A stretch of 64,000 nucleotides of DNA from Amycolatopsis solani (GTDB lineage Bacteria > Actinomycetota > Actinomycetes > Mycobacteriales > Pseudonocardiaceae): contig NZ_JAWQJT010000003.1 of the NCBI RefSeq assembly GCF_033441515.1, forward strand, positions 2,232,001 to 2,296,000, given 5' to 3'. The translations under genes and the position numbers were made by a program. Positions 1 through 8,600 of this stretch are shown here, in pieces (the stretch's first letter is position 1; each line of letters begins with the position of its first letter). The notes beneath the pieces were generated by a model that saw only the letters and a program-made list of their open reading frames with translations, was not told the origin of the DNA and ran no database searches.

Positions 1-886
1 GGGTGAGGCCGGTGATGATCCGGCGGGCGAGCACGAGGTACAGCACGAGCATCGGGAGCACGACGATCGCCACGCCGGCGATCAGGCCGCCGTACTCCGA
101 CTGGTAGCTCGCCGCGCCGTAGAAGGTGAACAGCGCGCGGGAGAGCGTGAAGTGCGCCTGGTCCTTGAGGAACACGATCGCCAGCAGCGTCTCGTTCCAC
201 AGGCCGATCGCGTTGAGCGTCAACGCCGTGATCAGACCGCCGCGCGCGAGCGGCAGCATCACCGAGAAGAACGTCCGGGCCGGGGAGGCGCCGTCCAGCG
301 ACGCCGCTTCCTCGAGCTCGTCCGGCAGCGAGCGGAAGAACCCGGTCAGCAGGAACACCGTGAACGGGATCGACAACGCGACGTACAGCAGGAAGAGCCC
401 GTACTCGTTGTCCAGGTGGGCTTTGCTCATGGTCACGAACAGCGGGATGATCACGGTCTGGAACGGCACGCCCATGCCGATCGCGACGACGTTGGTCAGC
501 GGCCCGGACCCGCGCACGCCGAGCCGGGTCAGCGCGTACGCGCACGGCGCGGAGACGGCCACCGTCGCGACGGTCGCGAGGCCGACCAGGACCACCGTCG
601 TGAGCACGGCGTCGCCGAAGCCCGCGTTGTTCCAGGCGTAGACGAAGTTCCGGAACGGCTTGCCGACGTGGAACCACTGGTACGGCAGCGCGAACGGCTT
701 GGTGAAGATCTCCACCGGCGTCTTGAACGCCGCCGTGAGCAGCCAGTACAGCACCAGCACGTTGCCCGCGGTGAACGCCCACACGAGCACCGAGCCCAGC
801 AGCCGCAGCGGGCTGAACCGCCGCGATCCCGGAGCCGGCTTCGGCTTGCGCGGAACCCGGCGGACCTCAGAACTGGATCGCGTCAC
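1..886 (-). CDS. Carbohydrate ABC transporter permease, MalG type (3' end cut by window edge)
   Basis: Second inner-membrane permease of a sugar ABC importer. The minus-strand frame reads from a GTG at 886 and is still open at base 1, about 295 codons, so only a few C-terminal residues should be missing compared with usual MalG proteins. It has six hydrophobic spans and the EAA loop (ELEEAASLDGASP) that docks the ATPase. Its start lies 20 bases inside the end of the upstream permease gene, so the two are co-translated. No ATPase gene is visible; actinobacteria often share one MsiK-type ATPase among such importers (family knowledge). The GTG is chosen because it is the first start in frame that keeps the Arg/Pro-rich N-terminus ahead of the first membrane span. 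Confidence 0.9.
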   Translation of the reverse strand, partial: MTRSSSEVRRVPRKPKPAPGSRRFSPLRLLGSVLVWAFTAGNVLVLYWLLTAAFKTPVEIFTKPFALPYQWFHVGKPFRNFVYAWNNAGFGDAVLTTVVLVGLATVATVAVSAPCAYALTRLGVRGSGPLTNVVAIGMGVPFQTVIIPLFVTMSKAHLDNEYGLFLLYVALSIPFTVFLLTGFFRSLPDELEEAASLDGASPARTFFSVMLPLARGGLITALTLNAIGLWNETLLAIVFLKDQAHFTLSRALFTFYGAASYQSEYGGLIAGVAIVVLPMLVLYLVLARRIITGLT

Positions 887-1826
887 GGCGCATCACCCGC
901 CTCAGCAGCACGACCAGGATCGACACCAGCGCGATCATCGCCACCGCGCAGGCGCAGGCGGCGCCGAAGTCCGGCGTGCCGTTCGAACCGAAGGTCCGGT
1001 CGAACACGTAGATCCCCAGCGTCCACGCCTCGTTCGGCGGGGCGTACGTGCCCGGCCCGGCCAGCACGAACACCAGCTCGAAGATCTTCAGCGCGTTGAT
1101 CGTCCACAGCACCCCGGCGACGCCGACGACGTCCCACGTCATCGGCAGCGTGATGTTGCGGAACTTCTGCCACGGCGAGGCGCCGCCGAGTTCGGCGTCT
1201 TCGTAGAGGTACGGCGGGATCCGGTCGACCGCGGCCATCAGGATCGTGATGTAGAAGCCGGAACTGGCCCAGATCAGCGACGCCGTCACGACGCCGGTCA
1301 CGTTGGCCGGGGCCAGGAACTTGGCCGCGTCCGCGCCGGCGTGCTCCAGGACGTAGTTCGCCAGCCCCTGCTTGCCGGGCTGGTACTTGAACACGAACCC
1401 GAGAAACATCCCGAGCGCCACCGGCGCGACGATGTTCGGGAAGAACAGGATGGCGCGGACGACCTTGCCGCCGCGCATGTCCCGCAGCACCATGGTGAAC
1501 AGGAACGCGAGCGCGAACGTGCCGACGCCGCCGGCGAAGACGTACACCAGCGTGTTGCGGAAGGCGTACTGGAACGAGTCGCTCGCCCACATCTGCGTGT
1601 AGTTGGTGACGCCGTTGGGCTTCGGCGTGTCCCCCGCGCCGGCCCAGCTCGTGAAGGACAGGACCACGGTCCCGAGCGTCGGCAGCACCAGGAACGCCAG
1701 GTACAGCACCAGCGCGGGCGCGGCGAACGGCCAGAACAGCCGCTTCTTGCGGCGCAGGTGCGCGCCGCCGTCGGCACGAGCCCCCGGAGCCCGTGCCGAC
1801 GGCGGTGTCGTCGTGAGCGTGGCCAT
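867..1826 (-). CDS. Carbohydrate ABC transporter permease, MalF type
   Basis: First membrane permease of the sugar importer, 319 residues. The N-terminus is cytoplasmic and basic (RRKKR), followed by six membrane spans; the EAA loop is visible as YLYEDAELGGASPWQKF. Its ATG overlaps the stop of the binding-protein gene as TGATG, which indicates translational coupling. The end overlaps the MalG-type gene. Function is inferred from family and gene order: binding protein, MalF, MalG is the classic CUT1 sugar-importer layout. The substrate cannot be read from the permease; the divergent SIS/kinase/aldolase operon suggests a hexosamine or ketose derivative. Confidence 0.92.
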   Translation of the reverse strand: MATLTTTPPSARAPGARADGGAHLRRKKRLFWPFAAPALVLYLAFLVLPTLGTVVLSFTSWAGAGDTPKPNGVTNYTQMWASDSFQYAFRNTLVYVFAGGVGTFALAFLFTMVLRDMRGGKVVRAILFFPNIVAPVALGMFLGFVFKYQPGKQGLANYVLEHAGADAAKFLAPANVTGVVTASLIWASSGFYITILMAAVDRIPPYLYEDAELGGASPWQKFRNITLPMTWDVVGVAGVLWTINALKIFELVFVLAGPGTYAPPNEAWTLGIYVFDRTFGSNGTPDFGAACACAVAMIALVSILVVLLRRVMRRDAIQF

Positions 1827-3220
1827 CAGCCCTGGTTCTTCCAGAACTCCGCGCCCTTGGCGGCGAGCTGCTCGACGAACTGCTGCGGCGTGAGCTGGCC
1901 CTTGAGCAGCGCGGTGTCGGCCGGGTCGAAGACGTCGGTCTGCCACTTGCCGCCGGCGATGCCGTCGATCCCGTCGTACTGCAGGACGTGCTCCTTCTTC
2001 GGGTCGTCGAGCGCGGCCTTGACCTGCTTGAGGTCGTCCGGCACGGCGAGGTCGGCGCGCGGCACGAGGTTGTCGGCCACCGCCGGGATGCCGGAGAGGA
2101 TGTCCTTGTTGAGGAAGTAGGCGATGAACGCCTTGGCCGCCTCGGCGTGCTTGGCCTTCTTGGTCACCGAGAAGCCGATCGACATCTGCTCGACGGTGTC
2201 GTGCGTGGCGCCGGCGGGCATCGGGAACTGGAAGGAGCCGTAGGCGATCTTCGTCCCGGCACCCTGCTTGTCCAGGTACTCCCGCGTCTCGCTCGGCGCC
2301 CAGGTGCCGACGTAGAGGTAGCGCGAGTCGCCGTCGGCCCAGCGCTGCTGCACCTGCGGGAACTTCGCCGCGTCCCAGCCGTCGATGAAGTACCGGGGGA
2401 GCTTCGCGGTTTCGGTGGCGGCCTTGAGGAAGCCGGGGTCGGTCTTCCACGCCTGGCCGGTCTGGTCCGAAGCGGCCTTGTTCAGCCCGCCCGCGCCGAC
2501 GTACCGCTCGGCGAGCTGGGTGAAGAAGTACATGTTGTAGAACGGGATGTCGCCGTCCTGGCTGATCGCGGCCTTGCCGTCGGCCTTCGCCTTGTCGAAC
2601 AGCGCGACCAGGTCGTCCATCGTCTTGGGCTGCTGGACGTCACCCGCGGAATCCTTGTTGAACCACCAGGCACTGGACTGGACGGTGTAGGGGACCATGA
2701 AGTTCTGGCCCGCCTTGTCCTTGTTCTGCGGGAAGTCGTAGGAGCTCTTCGAAAGCACGTCCCGGACGGTCTTGTCGCCCTCGCCGACCTTCATCGCGAA
2801 GACGTCGTCGAGGCCCTGCGTGCCGCCCGGGGTCATGATGGCGGCGCCGACCTTGCTGACGTCCTGGTCGAACAGGTCCGGCACCGCGTCGGTGTTCAGC
2901 GCGGGCACCAGGTTCTGCGTGTAGGCCTTGCGCCCCAGCCACTGGACGTTCACCTTGACGCCGGTCTTCTCCTGGAAGCACTTGAACGCCTTCTGGAGCA
3001 CCTTGCCCTGCGGCTCGTCGGCGGTCCACATGGCCCAGTACGTGAATTCCTTGTCCGTGGCCGGCTTGACCGCGGCCTCCGGGCAGGGCGCGTTCAGGTA
3101 CTGGTCGACGCCGGGCAGGGCGTTCTCGCCGGTCCCGCTGCCGGTGTCCGCGCCCCCGCCGCACCCGGCCAGCAGGAGGGACACCCCCGCTGTCCACGCC
3201 ATGAGCTTGCTCCGCCGCAT
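1826..3220 (-). CDS. Sugar ABC transporter substrate-binding lipoprotein
   Basis: Extracellular solute-binding protein (family 1), 464 residues. The chosen ATG at 3220 gives a short basic N-terminus (MRRSK), a hydrophobic stretch and a clear lipobox LLLAGC, so the mature protein should be anchored by a lipidated cysteine outside the membrane. An upstream in-frame ATG at 3289 would add 23 non-signal residues and is rejected. The body has the usual two-lobe pattern, ending in a kinase-independent ABC ligand protein fold with the motif FIAYFLN. It heads the operon binding protein, MalF, MalG. A TTGACA promoter lies 50-80 bases upstream. The gene is divergent from the sugar isomerase operon, so ligand and pathway are probably matched. 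Confidence 0.92.
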   Translation of the reverse strand: MRRSKLMAWTAGVSLLLAGCGGGADTGSGTGENALPGVDQYLNAPCPEAAVKPATDKEFTYWAMWTADEPQGKVLQKAFKCFQEKTGVKVNVQWLGRKAYTQNLVPALNTDAVPDLFDQDVSKVGAAIMTPGGTQGLDDVFAMKVGEGDKTVRDVLSKSSYDFPQNKDKAGQNFMVPYTVQSSAWWFNKDSAGDVQQPKTMDDLVALFDKAKADGKAAISQDGDIPFYNMYFFTQLAERYVGAGGLNKAASDQTGQAWKTDPGFLKAATETAKLPRYFIDGWDAAKFPQVQQRWADGDSRYLYVGTWAPSETREYLDKQGAGTKIAYGSFQFPMPAGATHDTVEQMSIGFSVTKKAKHAEAAKAFIAYFLNKDILSGIPAVADNLVPRADLAVPDDLKQVKAALDDPKKEHVLQYDGIDGIAGGKWQTDVFDPADTALLKGQLTPQQFVEQLAAKGAEFWKNQG

Positions 3221-3272
3221 ATCGCCACCGCCCACATCGATGAGGAACACGCGTTCTGCGCGTTGCTGCGCA

Positions 3273-3300
3273 GTTTTAACAGGTTCCAAGCACTTGTCAA
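3273..3300 (-). promoter_or_regulatory. Predicted promoter of the sugar ABC operon
   Basis: Reading the minus strand, TTGACA (3300-3295) is followed after 16 bases by TAAAAC (3278-3273). Transcription would start near 3266, leaving about 45 bases of leader before the ATG at 3220. The -35 is a perfect consensus hexamer in otherwise GC-rich DNA. Confidence 0.55.
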
Positions 3301-3374
3301 CACTACGTCGGTACTGTCATGGACTCGCCAAAGTCCGAGGTGTCCGGCTGATCAGGCACGTAACCACATCTCAG

Positions 3375-3390
3375 GAGGTGTTCGCACCTC
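3375..3390. other. Small hairpin with TTCG tetraloop between divergent promoters
   Basis: GAGGTG-TTCG-CACCTC forms a 6-bp stem closed by an unusually stable tetraloop. It sits between the two divergent promoters of the sugar uptake and sugar metabolism operons, about 75 bases upstream of the ABC -35. It may be an operator or chance; no role can be shown. Confidence 0.3.
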
Positions 3391-3426
3391 GACGCCGCCG
3401 CTGCACGCAAGTGATCGATTGACGCG

Positions 3427-3455
3427 TTGACGTTGCACAAACTTGCATCTACCGT
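3427..3455 (+). promoter_or_regulatory. Predicted promoter of the sugar-phosphate operon with TTGCA direct repeat
   Basis: TTGACG (3427-3432) is followed after 17 bases by TACCGT (3450-3455). The spacer carries a direct repeat TTGCA-N5-TTGCA (3434-3448), a plausible repressor site because it would block RNA polymerase. The SIS gene begins 39 bases downstream of the -10 end. The regulator is not encoded nearby. Confidence 0.45.
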
Positions 3456-3493
3456 GTCTTGTGTTGCGCACAACCGGCACGGATGGGGAGTTC

Positions 3494-4375
3494 ATGAGCG
3501 GGACCTTCATGGCTGCGGAGATCGCCAGCCAGCCCGGCTGCTGGCGGGAAGCGGGTGCGCTGGCCGAGGCGAACGACGGACGGCTGCCCGCGCCGGGCGC
3601 CCGGGTGGCGATCGTCGGCTGCGGGACCTCGTGGTTCGTCGGCCAGGCCTACGCCGTACTGCGCGAATCCGCCGGGCTCGGCGAGACCGACGCGTTCGCC
3701 GCGTCCGAGTTCCCGGTGGGCCGCGCCTACGACCACGTGCTCGCGCTGACCCGCTCGGGCACCACGACCGAGGTGCACACCGTGCTCGCGAAACTGCGCG
3801 GCCGGACGAAGACCACGGTGATCACCGGGGTGCCGGGCGAGGTCGGCGGCACCGCCGACGCGGTCGTCGACCTGTCCTCGGTGGACGAGCGCTCGGTCGT
3901 GCAGACCCGGTTCGCCACCACCGCGCTGGCCATGCTGCGCGCCCACCTCGGCGAGGACCTGACCGACGTCGTCGCGCAGGCCGAGCGGGTGCTGGCCGAG
4001 CCGCTGCCGGACGCGCTGACCGGCGCGGAGCAGTTCAGCTTCCTCGGCACCGGCTGGTCGATCGGCCTCGCGAACGAGGCCGCGCTCAAGTTCCGCGAGG
4101 CGTGCCTGCTGTGGACCGAGTCCTACCCCGCGTGGGACTACCGGCACGGCCCGATCAGCATCAGCGAGCCGGGCCGGGTGACCTGGATGTTCGGCACCGC
4201 GCCGGACGGGCTCGCCGACGACGTCCGGCGGGCGGGCGGCACGTTCGTCGAGAGCGGCCTCGACCCGCTCGCCGACCTCGTCCGCGCCCAGCTCGTGGCC
4301 GGGGCGATCGCCCGCCGGAAGGGCCTCGACCCGGACCGTCCCCGCGGCTTGACGCGCTCCGTCGTCCTCACATGA
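3494..4375 (+). CDS. SIS-domain sugar-phosphate isomerase/deaminase (AgaS/GlmS-C like)
   Basis: Predicted cytosolic phosphosugar enzyme of 293 residues with two SIS domains, as in the isomerase half of GlmS and in AgaS/FrlB-type deaminases. The first SIS domain carries VGCGTSWFVG and the serine-rich phosphate loop LTRSGTTTEV; the second has LGTGWSIGLANEAALKFRE, and the chain ends in the family-typical RGLTRSVVLT. No glutaminase domain is present, so it isomerises or deaminates rather than making glucosamine. The ATG at 3494 follows a GGGGAG ribosome site and is preferred to an upstream in-frame start. It overlaps the next gene by ATGA. With a ketose-phosphate kinase and a class II aldolase it could turn galactosamine-6-phosphate into tagatose-6-phosphate; that assignment is inference. 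No deacetylase is visible. Confidence 0.85.
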   Translation: MSGTFMAAEIASQPGCWREAGALAEANDGRLPAPGARVAIVGCGTSWFVGQAYAVLRESAGLGETDAFAASEFPVGRAYDHVLALTRSGTTTEVHTVLAKLRGRTKTTVITGVPGEVGGTADAVVDLSSVDERSVVQTRFATTALAMLRAHLGEDLTDVVAQAERVLAEPLPDALTGAEQFSFLGTGWSIGLANEAALKFREACLLWTESYPAWDYRHGPISISEPGRVTWMFGTAPDGLADDVRRAGGTFVESGLDPLADLVRAQLVAGAIARRKGLDPDRPRGLTRSVVLT

Positions 4376-5274
4376 TCGTCACCGTGACGCCGAACGCCGC
4401 GCTCGACGTCACGTACACGGTGGACGGCCTGGTGCCGGACGCCGTGCACCGGGCGCGCGACGTCCGGCACCGGGCCGGCGGCAAGGGCGTCAACGTCGCC
4501 CGCGTGCTGCACGCGCTCGGCGTGGACGTCCGCGCGATCGCCACCGCCGGCGGGGCCACCGGGTCCGAGCTGGCCGCCGACCTCGGCGCGGCCGGGCTGG
4601 CCGCGGAGCTGGTCCCGATCGGCGGCGAGACGCGCCGGACGACCACCGTGCTGTCCGCTGTGGACGGTTCGGTGACCCTCCTCAGCGAGCCGGGCCCGGC
4701 GGTGACCGCGACGGAATGGGCGCTGCTCGCCGAGCGCGTCCGGCGGCACGACCCGGAAGTGCTGGTCTGCTCCGGCAGCCTGCCACCCGGGGCACCACCC
4801 GACGGCTACGCGCGGTTGATCGCCGGCCGCCAGTCCGTTTTGGACACTTCCGGCGAGGCCCTGCTTTCCGGGCTGGCCGGACGGCCTGCCGTCGTCAAGC
4901 CCAACGCCACCGAACTGCGCGAGGTCACCGGGCTCGACGACCCCGGGCGGGCGGCCCGCGCGCTGATGCGGGCCGGGGCGGGCGCCGTCGTCGTCTCCCT
5001 CGGCGCCGACGGGCTGCTCGCGGTCACACCCGCGGGCACCTGGCGCGCGACGCCGTCGAGCGCCCTCACCGGCAACGCCACCGGCGCGGGGGACGCCGTC
5101 GTCGCGGCCCTCGCGCTCGGGCTCAGCCGGCGCGAACCGTGGCCGGAGATCCTGCGCCGGGCCGTCGCGCTGTCCGGCGCGGCGGTGCTCGGGCCGCTCG
5201 CCGGCGACGTCGACCTCGCGCACTACCACCGTGAGCTGGGCGCCGTGCGCGTCCGGCCGGAACAGGAGACCTGA
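4372..5274 (+). CDS. PfkB-family 1-phosphofructokinase / tagatose-6-phosphate kinase
   Basis: Ribokinase-fold sugar-phosphate kinase, 300 residues. The N-terminus MIVTVTPNAALDVTYTV and the substrate loop RAGGKGVNVARVLHALG are typical of the FruK/LacC branch of PfkB kinases. The C-terminal ATP and catalytic-base motif NATGAGDAVVAALALGL contains the expected aspartate. It should phosphorylate a ketohexose phosphate to the 1,6-bisphosphate. It overlaps the SIS gene (ATGA) and the aldolase gene (TGATG), so all three are one translation-coupled operon. Whether the substrate is fructose-1-phosphate or tagatose-6-phosphate cannot be read from sequence; the SIS partner favours the tagatose route. Confidence 0.88.
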   Translation: MIVTVTPNAALDVTYTVDGLVPDAVHRARDVRHRAGGKGVNVARVLHALGVDVRAIATAGGATGSELAADLGAAGLAAELVPIGGETRRTTTVLSAVDGSVTLLSEPGPAVTATEWALLAERVRRHDPEVLVCSGSLPPGAPPDGYARLIAGRQSVLDTSGEALLSGLAGRPAVVKPNATELREVTGLDDPGRAARALMRAGAGAVVVSLGADGLLAVTPAGTWRATPSSALTGNATGAGDAVVAALALGLSRREPWPEILRRAVALSGAAVLGPLAGDVDLAHYHRELGAVRVRPEQET

Positions 5275-6119
5275 TGCCGCTCGTGAGCACCGGGGACATC
5301 GTCGCGGCGGCCGCGGCGGCCCGGCGGGGCTGCGGTGCCTTCAACGCGATCCAGCTCGAACACCTCACCGCGATCACCGAGGGCGCGGCCTTGGCCGGCG
5401 CACCGGTGATCGTGCAGCTGAGCCAGAACGCCGTGCGCTACCACGGCGCGCTGGCGCCGATCGGCGGCGCCGCGCTGGCCACGGCCCGCGCGGCCGAGGC
5501 ACGCGTCGCCGTGCACCTCGACCACGCCGAATCCCGCGACCTGGTGCGGGAAGCCGTCGGGCTCGGGTTCGGCTCGGTCATGTTCGACGCGTCCAAACTG
5601 GACTACTCGGACAACGTGCGCGAGACGCGGGAAGTCGTCGCGTTCTGCCACGACCACGGCGTCTGGGTGGAAGCCGAGCTCGGCGAAGTCGGCGGCAAGG
5701 ACGGTGTGCACGCCCCGGGCGCGCGCACCGACCCGGACGAGGCGGCGGAGTTCGCCGCGGCGACCGGCGTCGACGCGCTCGCGGTGGCCGTCGGCAGCTC
5801 GCACGCGATGCTCACCCGGGACGCCGAACTGGACTTCGGCCTGATCACCCGGCTGCGCGAGCGGGTGCCGGTGCCACTGGTCCTGCACGGCTCGTCCGGG
5901 GTGTCCGACGACGGCCTGGCCGAGGCCGTCCGGGCGGGGATGACGAAGGTGAACATCGCGACCCAGCTCAACAAGGTCTTCACCGCGGCCGCCGCGGGCG
6001 ACTGGCGCACGCACCCCGAGCGCGTGGACCCGCGCCGCTACCTGGGCGCGGGCCGCGACGCGGTGACAGCCGAGGTCCGCCGCCTCCTCAGCCTCCTTTC
6101 CGCTGGTGTCCGGTCGTGA
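5274..6119 (+). CDS. Class II fructose/tagatose-bisphosphate aldolase
   Basis: Zinc-dependent aldolase of 281 residues that should cleave a ketose-1,6-bisphosphate into two triose phosphates. The signature HLDHAES holds the catalytic Asp83 and zinc ligand His84. ELGEVGGKDG follows, then the SSHAML and HGSSG segments with the further zinc histidines and the phosphate-binding glycines. It lacks extra domains and matches the length of KbaY/GatY/FbaA proteins. It is the last gene of the SIS-kinase-aldolase operon. Its final codon TCG and stop TGA lie inside a perfect palindrome that also occurs at 62807, so the same repeat ends both genes. Confidence 0.9.
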   Translation: MPLVSTGDIVAAAAAARRGCGAFNAIQLEHLTAITEGAALAGAPVIVQLSQNAVRYHGALAPIGGAALATARAAEARVAVHLDHAESRDLVREAVGLGFGSVMFDASKLDYSDNVRETREVVAFCHDHGVWVEAELGEVGGKDGVHAPGARTDPDEAAEFAAATGVDALAVAVGSSHAMLTRDAELDFGLITRLRERVPVPLVLHGSSGVSDDGLAEAVRAGMTKVNIATQLNKVFTAAAAGDWRTHPERVDPRRYLGAGRDAVTAEVRRLLSLLSAGVRS

Positions 6120-6157
6120 GTGTTTAGTCGGGTTCTAACCCGACTAAACACTCACGA
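6114..6157. repeat. Perfect 44-base palindromic repeat, copy 1; probable bidirectional terminator
   Basis: Two 21-base arms (6114-6134 and 6137-6157) pair perfectly around a 2-base centre CT. The arms begin TCGTGAGTG and end in the central TCGGGTT. The identical element is found at 62807-62850. It contains the stop codon of the aldolase (TGA 6117-6119) and is followed 6 bases later by the stop of the convergent lectin gene, so it could terminate both transcripts. It is AT-richer than its surroundings. Confidence 0.85.
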
Positions 6158-6162
6158 GCTTT

Positions 6163-8352
6163 TCAGGCGACCGACCAGTGCTGGTGGTCCGCAGGGGCTT
6201 GCTGGGTGACCGCGGCGCCGTCCGAGGTGGACGAGGTGGTCAACAGCAGGCCACTGTGGACGGAGGTGAAGGTGTACGTCCCGTCGGCCTGGCGGGCGGC
6301 CGTCCAGTGCTGGTTGGCCCCGCCCGTGCAGGTCCACTGGATGATCGCCGCGCCGGCCGTGGTGGCGCCGCCGTCGACGTCCGCGCACAAGCCGGATTCG
6401 ACGTTGCGCAGTTCGTAGGAGCCGTCCGGCTGCCCGGTCAAGGTCCAGCTCTGGTTGGCGCCGCCGTTCGCGGTCCAGGTGACCAGTTTCGTGCCCTTGG
6501 CCGTGCTGTGGCTCGGCACGTCGAGCGCCTTGCCGCCCACCGCGACGGTGTGCGTGCCGGTCAGGACGGGCGCGGTGCCCACCGCCGTGACGGCCAGCGC
6601 CTGCTGGGCCGCGGTGCGGCCGCCGCCGACCGCGCTGCCGGTGGTGTCGGTCCAGTGCCGCACCGGCGTGGTCTCGGCCGGCCGGGCCGCGGACATGCCG
6701 AGCACCAGGCCGCTGTAGCGGTTGACCAGGCGGTACGTCCCCGACGCGCCGGGGATGACGAACCACCGCTGCCCCACCGCCGGACTGCTCGCCGCCGTCA
6801 CGGTCGGCGCGGTCCCCCACGCCCGCGTGGCCGGCGACGTCGACGGGACACCGAGCAGGCCGCCGCTCCCGGCGTTGGCGATCCGGTAGGAGCCGTCGCC
6901 GTTACCGGTGAACGACCAGGCCTGCGCGGCGGAGCCGTCGCCGCTCGCGACCGACGTCGTCGCGGAACCGCGCTGGGCGAGCACCCGGCCGTCCCCGGAG
7001 GCGATCCGGTAGGTCTTGGCCGGGTCGAACGGGACCGCCGCGCGGGCCGGGTTGTCGATGGAGACGTTGACGTATTCGCCGGACGCGCCGCCGGAGCAGC
7101 CGAACGAGCAGTACGCGCGGAAGTCCTTGCCCACGATCGCCGAGCCGGTCTTGTTCACGCCGTCGACGAACCACCGGTACCACGACGCCGTGTGGTAGCC
7201 GCCCGTGCCGCCGATCGGGTACCACTTCTGCGTGGCCAGGTCGTCGGTCGCGTAGTACTGCTGCGGCGCGTTCCCGCTCTGGTCGACGGCTTGCGGCTCG
7301 CCGATGTAGAGGCCGAGGTGGGCGTTGTAGGTGATGTCCATGACGAACAGCGGTGACGTCGCGGGCATCTTGCCCGCCGCGATCTGCTGGTCCGCGGTGC
7401 CCGTGTTGGCGGGGCTGTACTCCTTCGCCGTCGGCGTGTAGCCGGTCGAGCTGTCCGGGCCGACCGGGACCTGGTTGCTTTCCTTGCCGCCGACACCGGG
7501 CTCGGTCCAGGCACCGCCGTACCACTTGCGCCACGACCCCGGCGCCATCTTGGCCGAGATCGGGGCACGCGCGGCGTGTGCGTAGAAGGCTTTCCAGCCG
7601 CCGTTCTTGTCGACCACGCGCGAGCCGTAGAAGACGTAGAAGTAGCCGGACGCGGTGTCGACGTAGAGCCGCTGGTCGCCGTCGCCGTAGTAGTAGGTCT
7701 GGTTCGGGAAGGCGGCGGTGTCCCCGCGTTTCGTGCTGAACGGCGAGGTCAGGACGTGCGCCTTGATCCGCCAGGTCCGGCCCTGGTCGGTCGAGACGGC
7801 GTAGTCGATGGCGTCGTAGTGCAAGCCATCGCCGAACGGCTGCGGGGTGAACTCGTTGTGCACCAGGCCGTACCAGTCGCCGGTGTCCGGGTCGACCCAG
7901 GTGCCGACGAGGTCGCAGAAGTTCTTCTGCGAGTAACTCGACCCGGACGGCGGATTCGTCGATTCCACGCCGGTCGGGCTGGTGTTGCACCGCTTCGTCG
8001 TGTCGTCGTTGCGGTCGGCGGGATCCGCGGGGTTCACGGCGTTGCTGATCGGGTTCTTGCTGAAGCTGTCGAAGTCCCGGCCGCTGTAGAACTCCCACTC
8101 GCGCGGCTGCGTGGCGCCGTAGAGGGCGGCGGACTGCTGGAAGTAGAAGGTGCCGTCCTTGTCGAGGTACGGACTGGCGGGCGAGTCGGTCGGGGTCGAC
8201 CACGCGCCTTTCGACTGGACCGAAACGGTGTACCCGCCGGCGGGCGGGGCGGCTTCGGCGGGCGCGGCCGTGCTCACGAGCACCGCGGCGACGGCCGCCA
8301 GCGCGGCGGCGGCACGTCCGCGGCGTGAGGGTGGGGACGAGGCAGGGTGCAT
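6163..8352 (-). CDS. Secreted beta-propeller-like protein with C-terminal ricin-type lectin domains
   Basis: 729 residues from the ATG at 8352, which has a strong GAGGAG ribosome site; the longer in-frame ATG at 8433 lacks one. The N-terminus SRRGRAAAALAAVAAVL followed by AEAAPP is a signal peptide, possibly Tat-dependent because of the paired arginines. Residues about 40-420 contain sialidase/BNR-like phrases (YAVSTDQGRTWRI, YVDTASGYFYVFYG) and aromatic-rich blades, suggesting a carbohydrate-active or carbohydrate-binding propeller; no catalytic residues can be named. From about residue 430 there are two beta-trefoil stretches with QxW repeats (AQAWSF, NQSWTL, NQHWTA), typical of R-type lectins. 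It probably acts outside the cell on polysaccharide. Ends convergently with the aldolase operon at the palindrome. Confidence 0.75.
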   Translation of the reverse strand: MHPASSPPSRRGRAAAALAAVAAVLVSTAAPAEAAPPAGGYTVSVQSKGAWSTPTDSPASPYLDKDGTFYFQQSAALYGATQPREWEFYSGRDFDSFSKNPISNAVNPADPADRNDDTTKRCNTSPTGVESTNPPSGSSYSQKNFCDLVGTWVDPDTGDWYGLVHNEFTPQPFGDGLHYDAIDYAVSTDQGRTWRIKAHVLTSPFSTKRGDTAAFPNQTYYYGDGDQRLYVDTASGYFYVFYGSRVVDKNGGWKAFYAHAARAPISAKMAPGSWRKWYGGAWTEPGVGGKESNQVPVGPDSSTGYTPTAKEYSPANTGTADQQIAAGKMPATSPLFVMDITYNAHLGLYIGEPQAVDQSGNAPQQYYATDDLATQKWYPIGGTGGYHTASWYRWFVDGVNKTGSAIVGKDFRAYCSFGCSGGASGEYVNVSIDNPARAAVPFDPAKTYRIASGDGRVLAQRGSATTSVASGDGSAAQAWSFTGNGDGSYRIANAGSGGLLGVPSTSPATRAWGTAPTVTAASSPAVGQRWFVIPGASGTYRLVNRYSGLVLGMSAARPAETTPVRHWTDTTGSAVGGGRTAAQQALAVTAVGTAPVLTGTHTVAVGGKALDVPSHSTAKGTKLVTWTANGGANQSWTLTGQPDGSYELRNVESGLCADVDGGATTAGAAIIQWTCTGGANQHWTAARQADGTYTFTSVHSGLLLTTSSTSDGAAVTQQAPADHQHWSVA

Positions 8353-8600
8353 CGGAGCTCCTCGATCTCGACGTGGGTGGACTCGCCGGGCGCCGGGTGC
8401 TCGCAGTGTGCAGGATGTTGTTCGAAGTTGCAAGATACTGTGGGAGTTCGTTCAGGTTCACGCACCTCGGCGTTGACACATACGAACGGGTGCGGCGGGG
8501 GCGAGATTCGCAAAGGCGCTCGCCGAGAGTGGCCGCGGGACTTCACGCGGCCGGGCCGCGCGGCCGCTCGCCGGAATCGGGAGGGCCGCGCGGCGGGGGG

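Noticed and set aside
867..3289. Alternate-frame open stretches across the sugar transporter genes on both strands
   Set aside because: Arg/Pro/Ala-rich shadow frames created by high GC at third codon positions; the chosen frames carry membrane helices, lipobox and family motifs.
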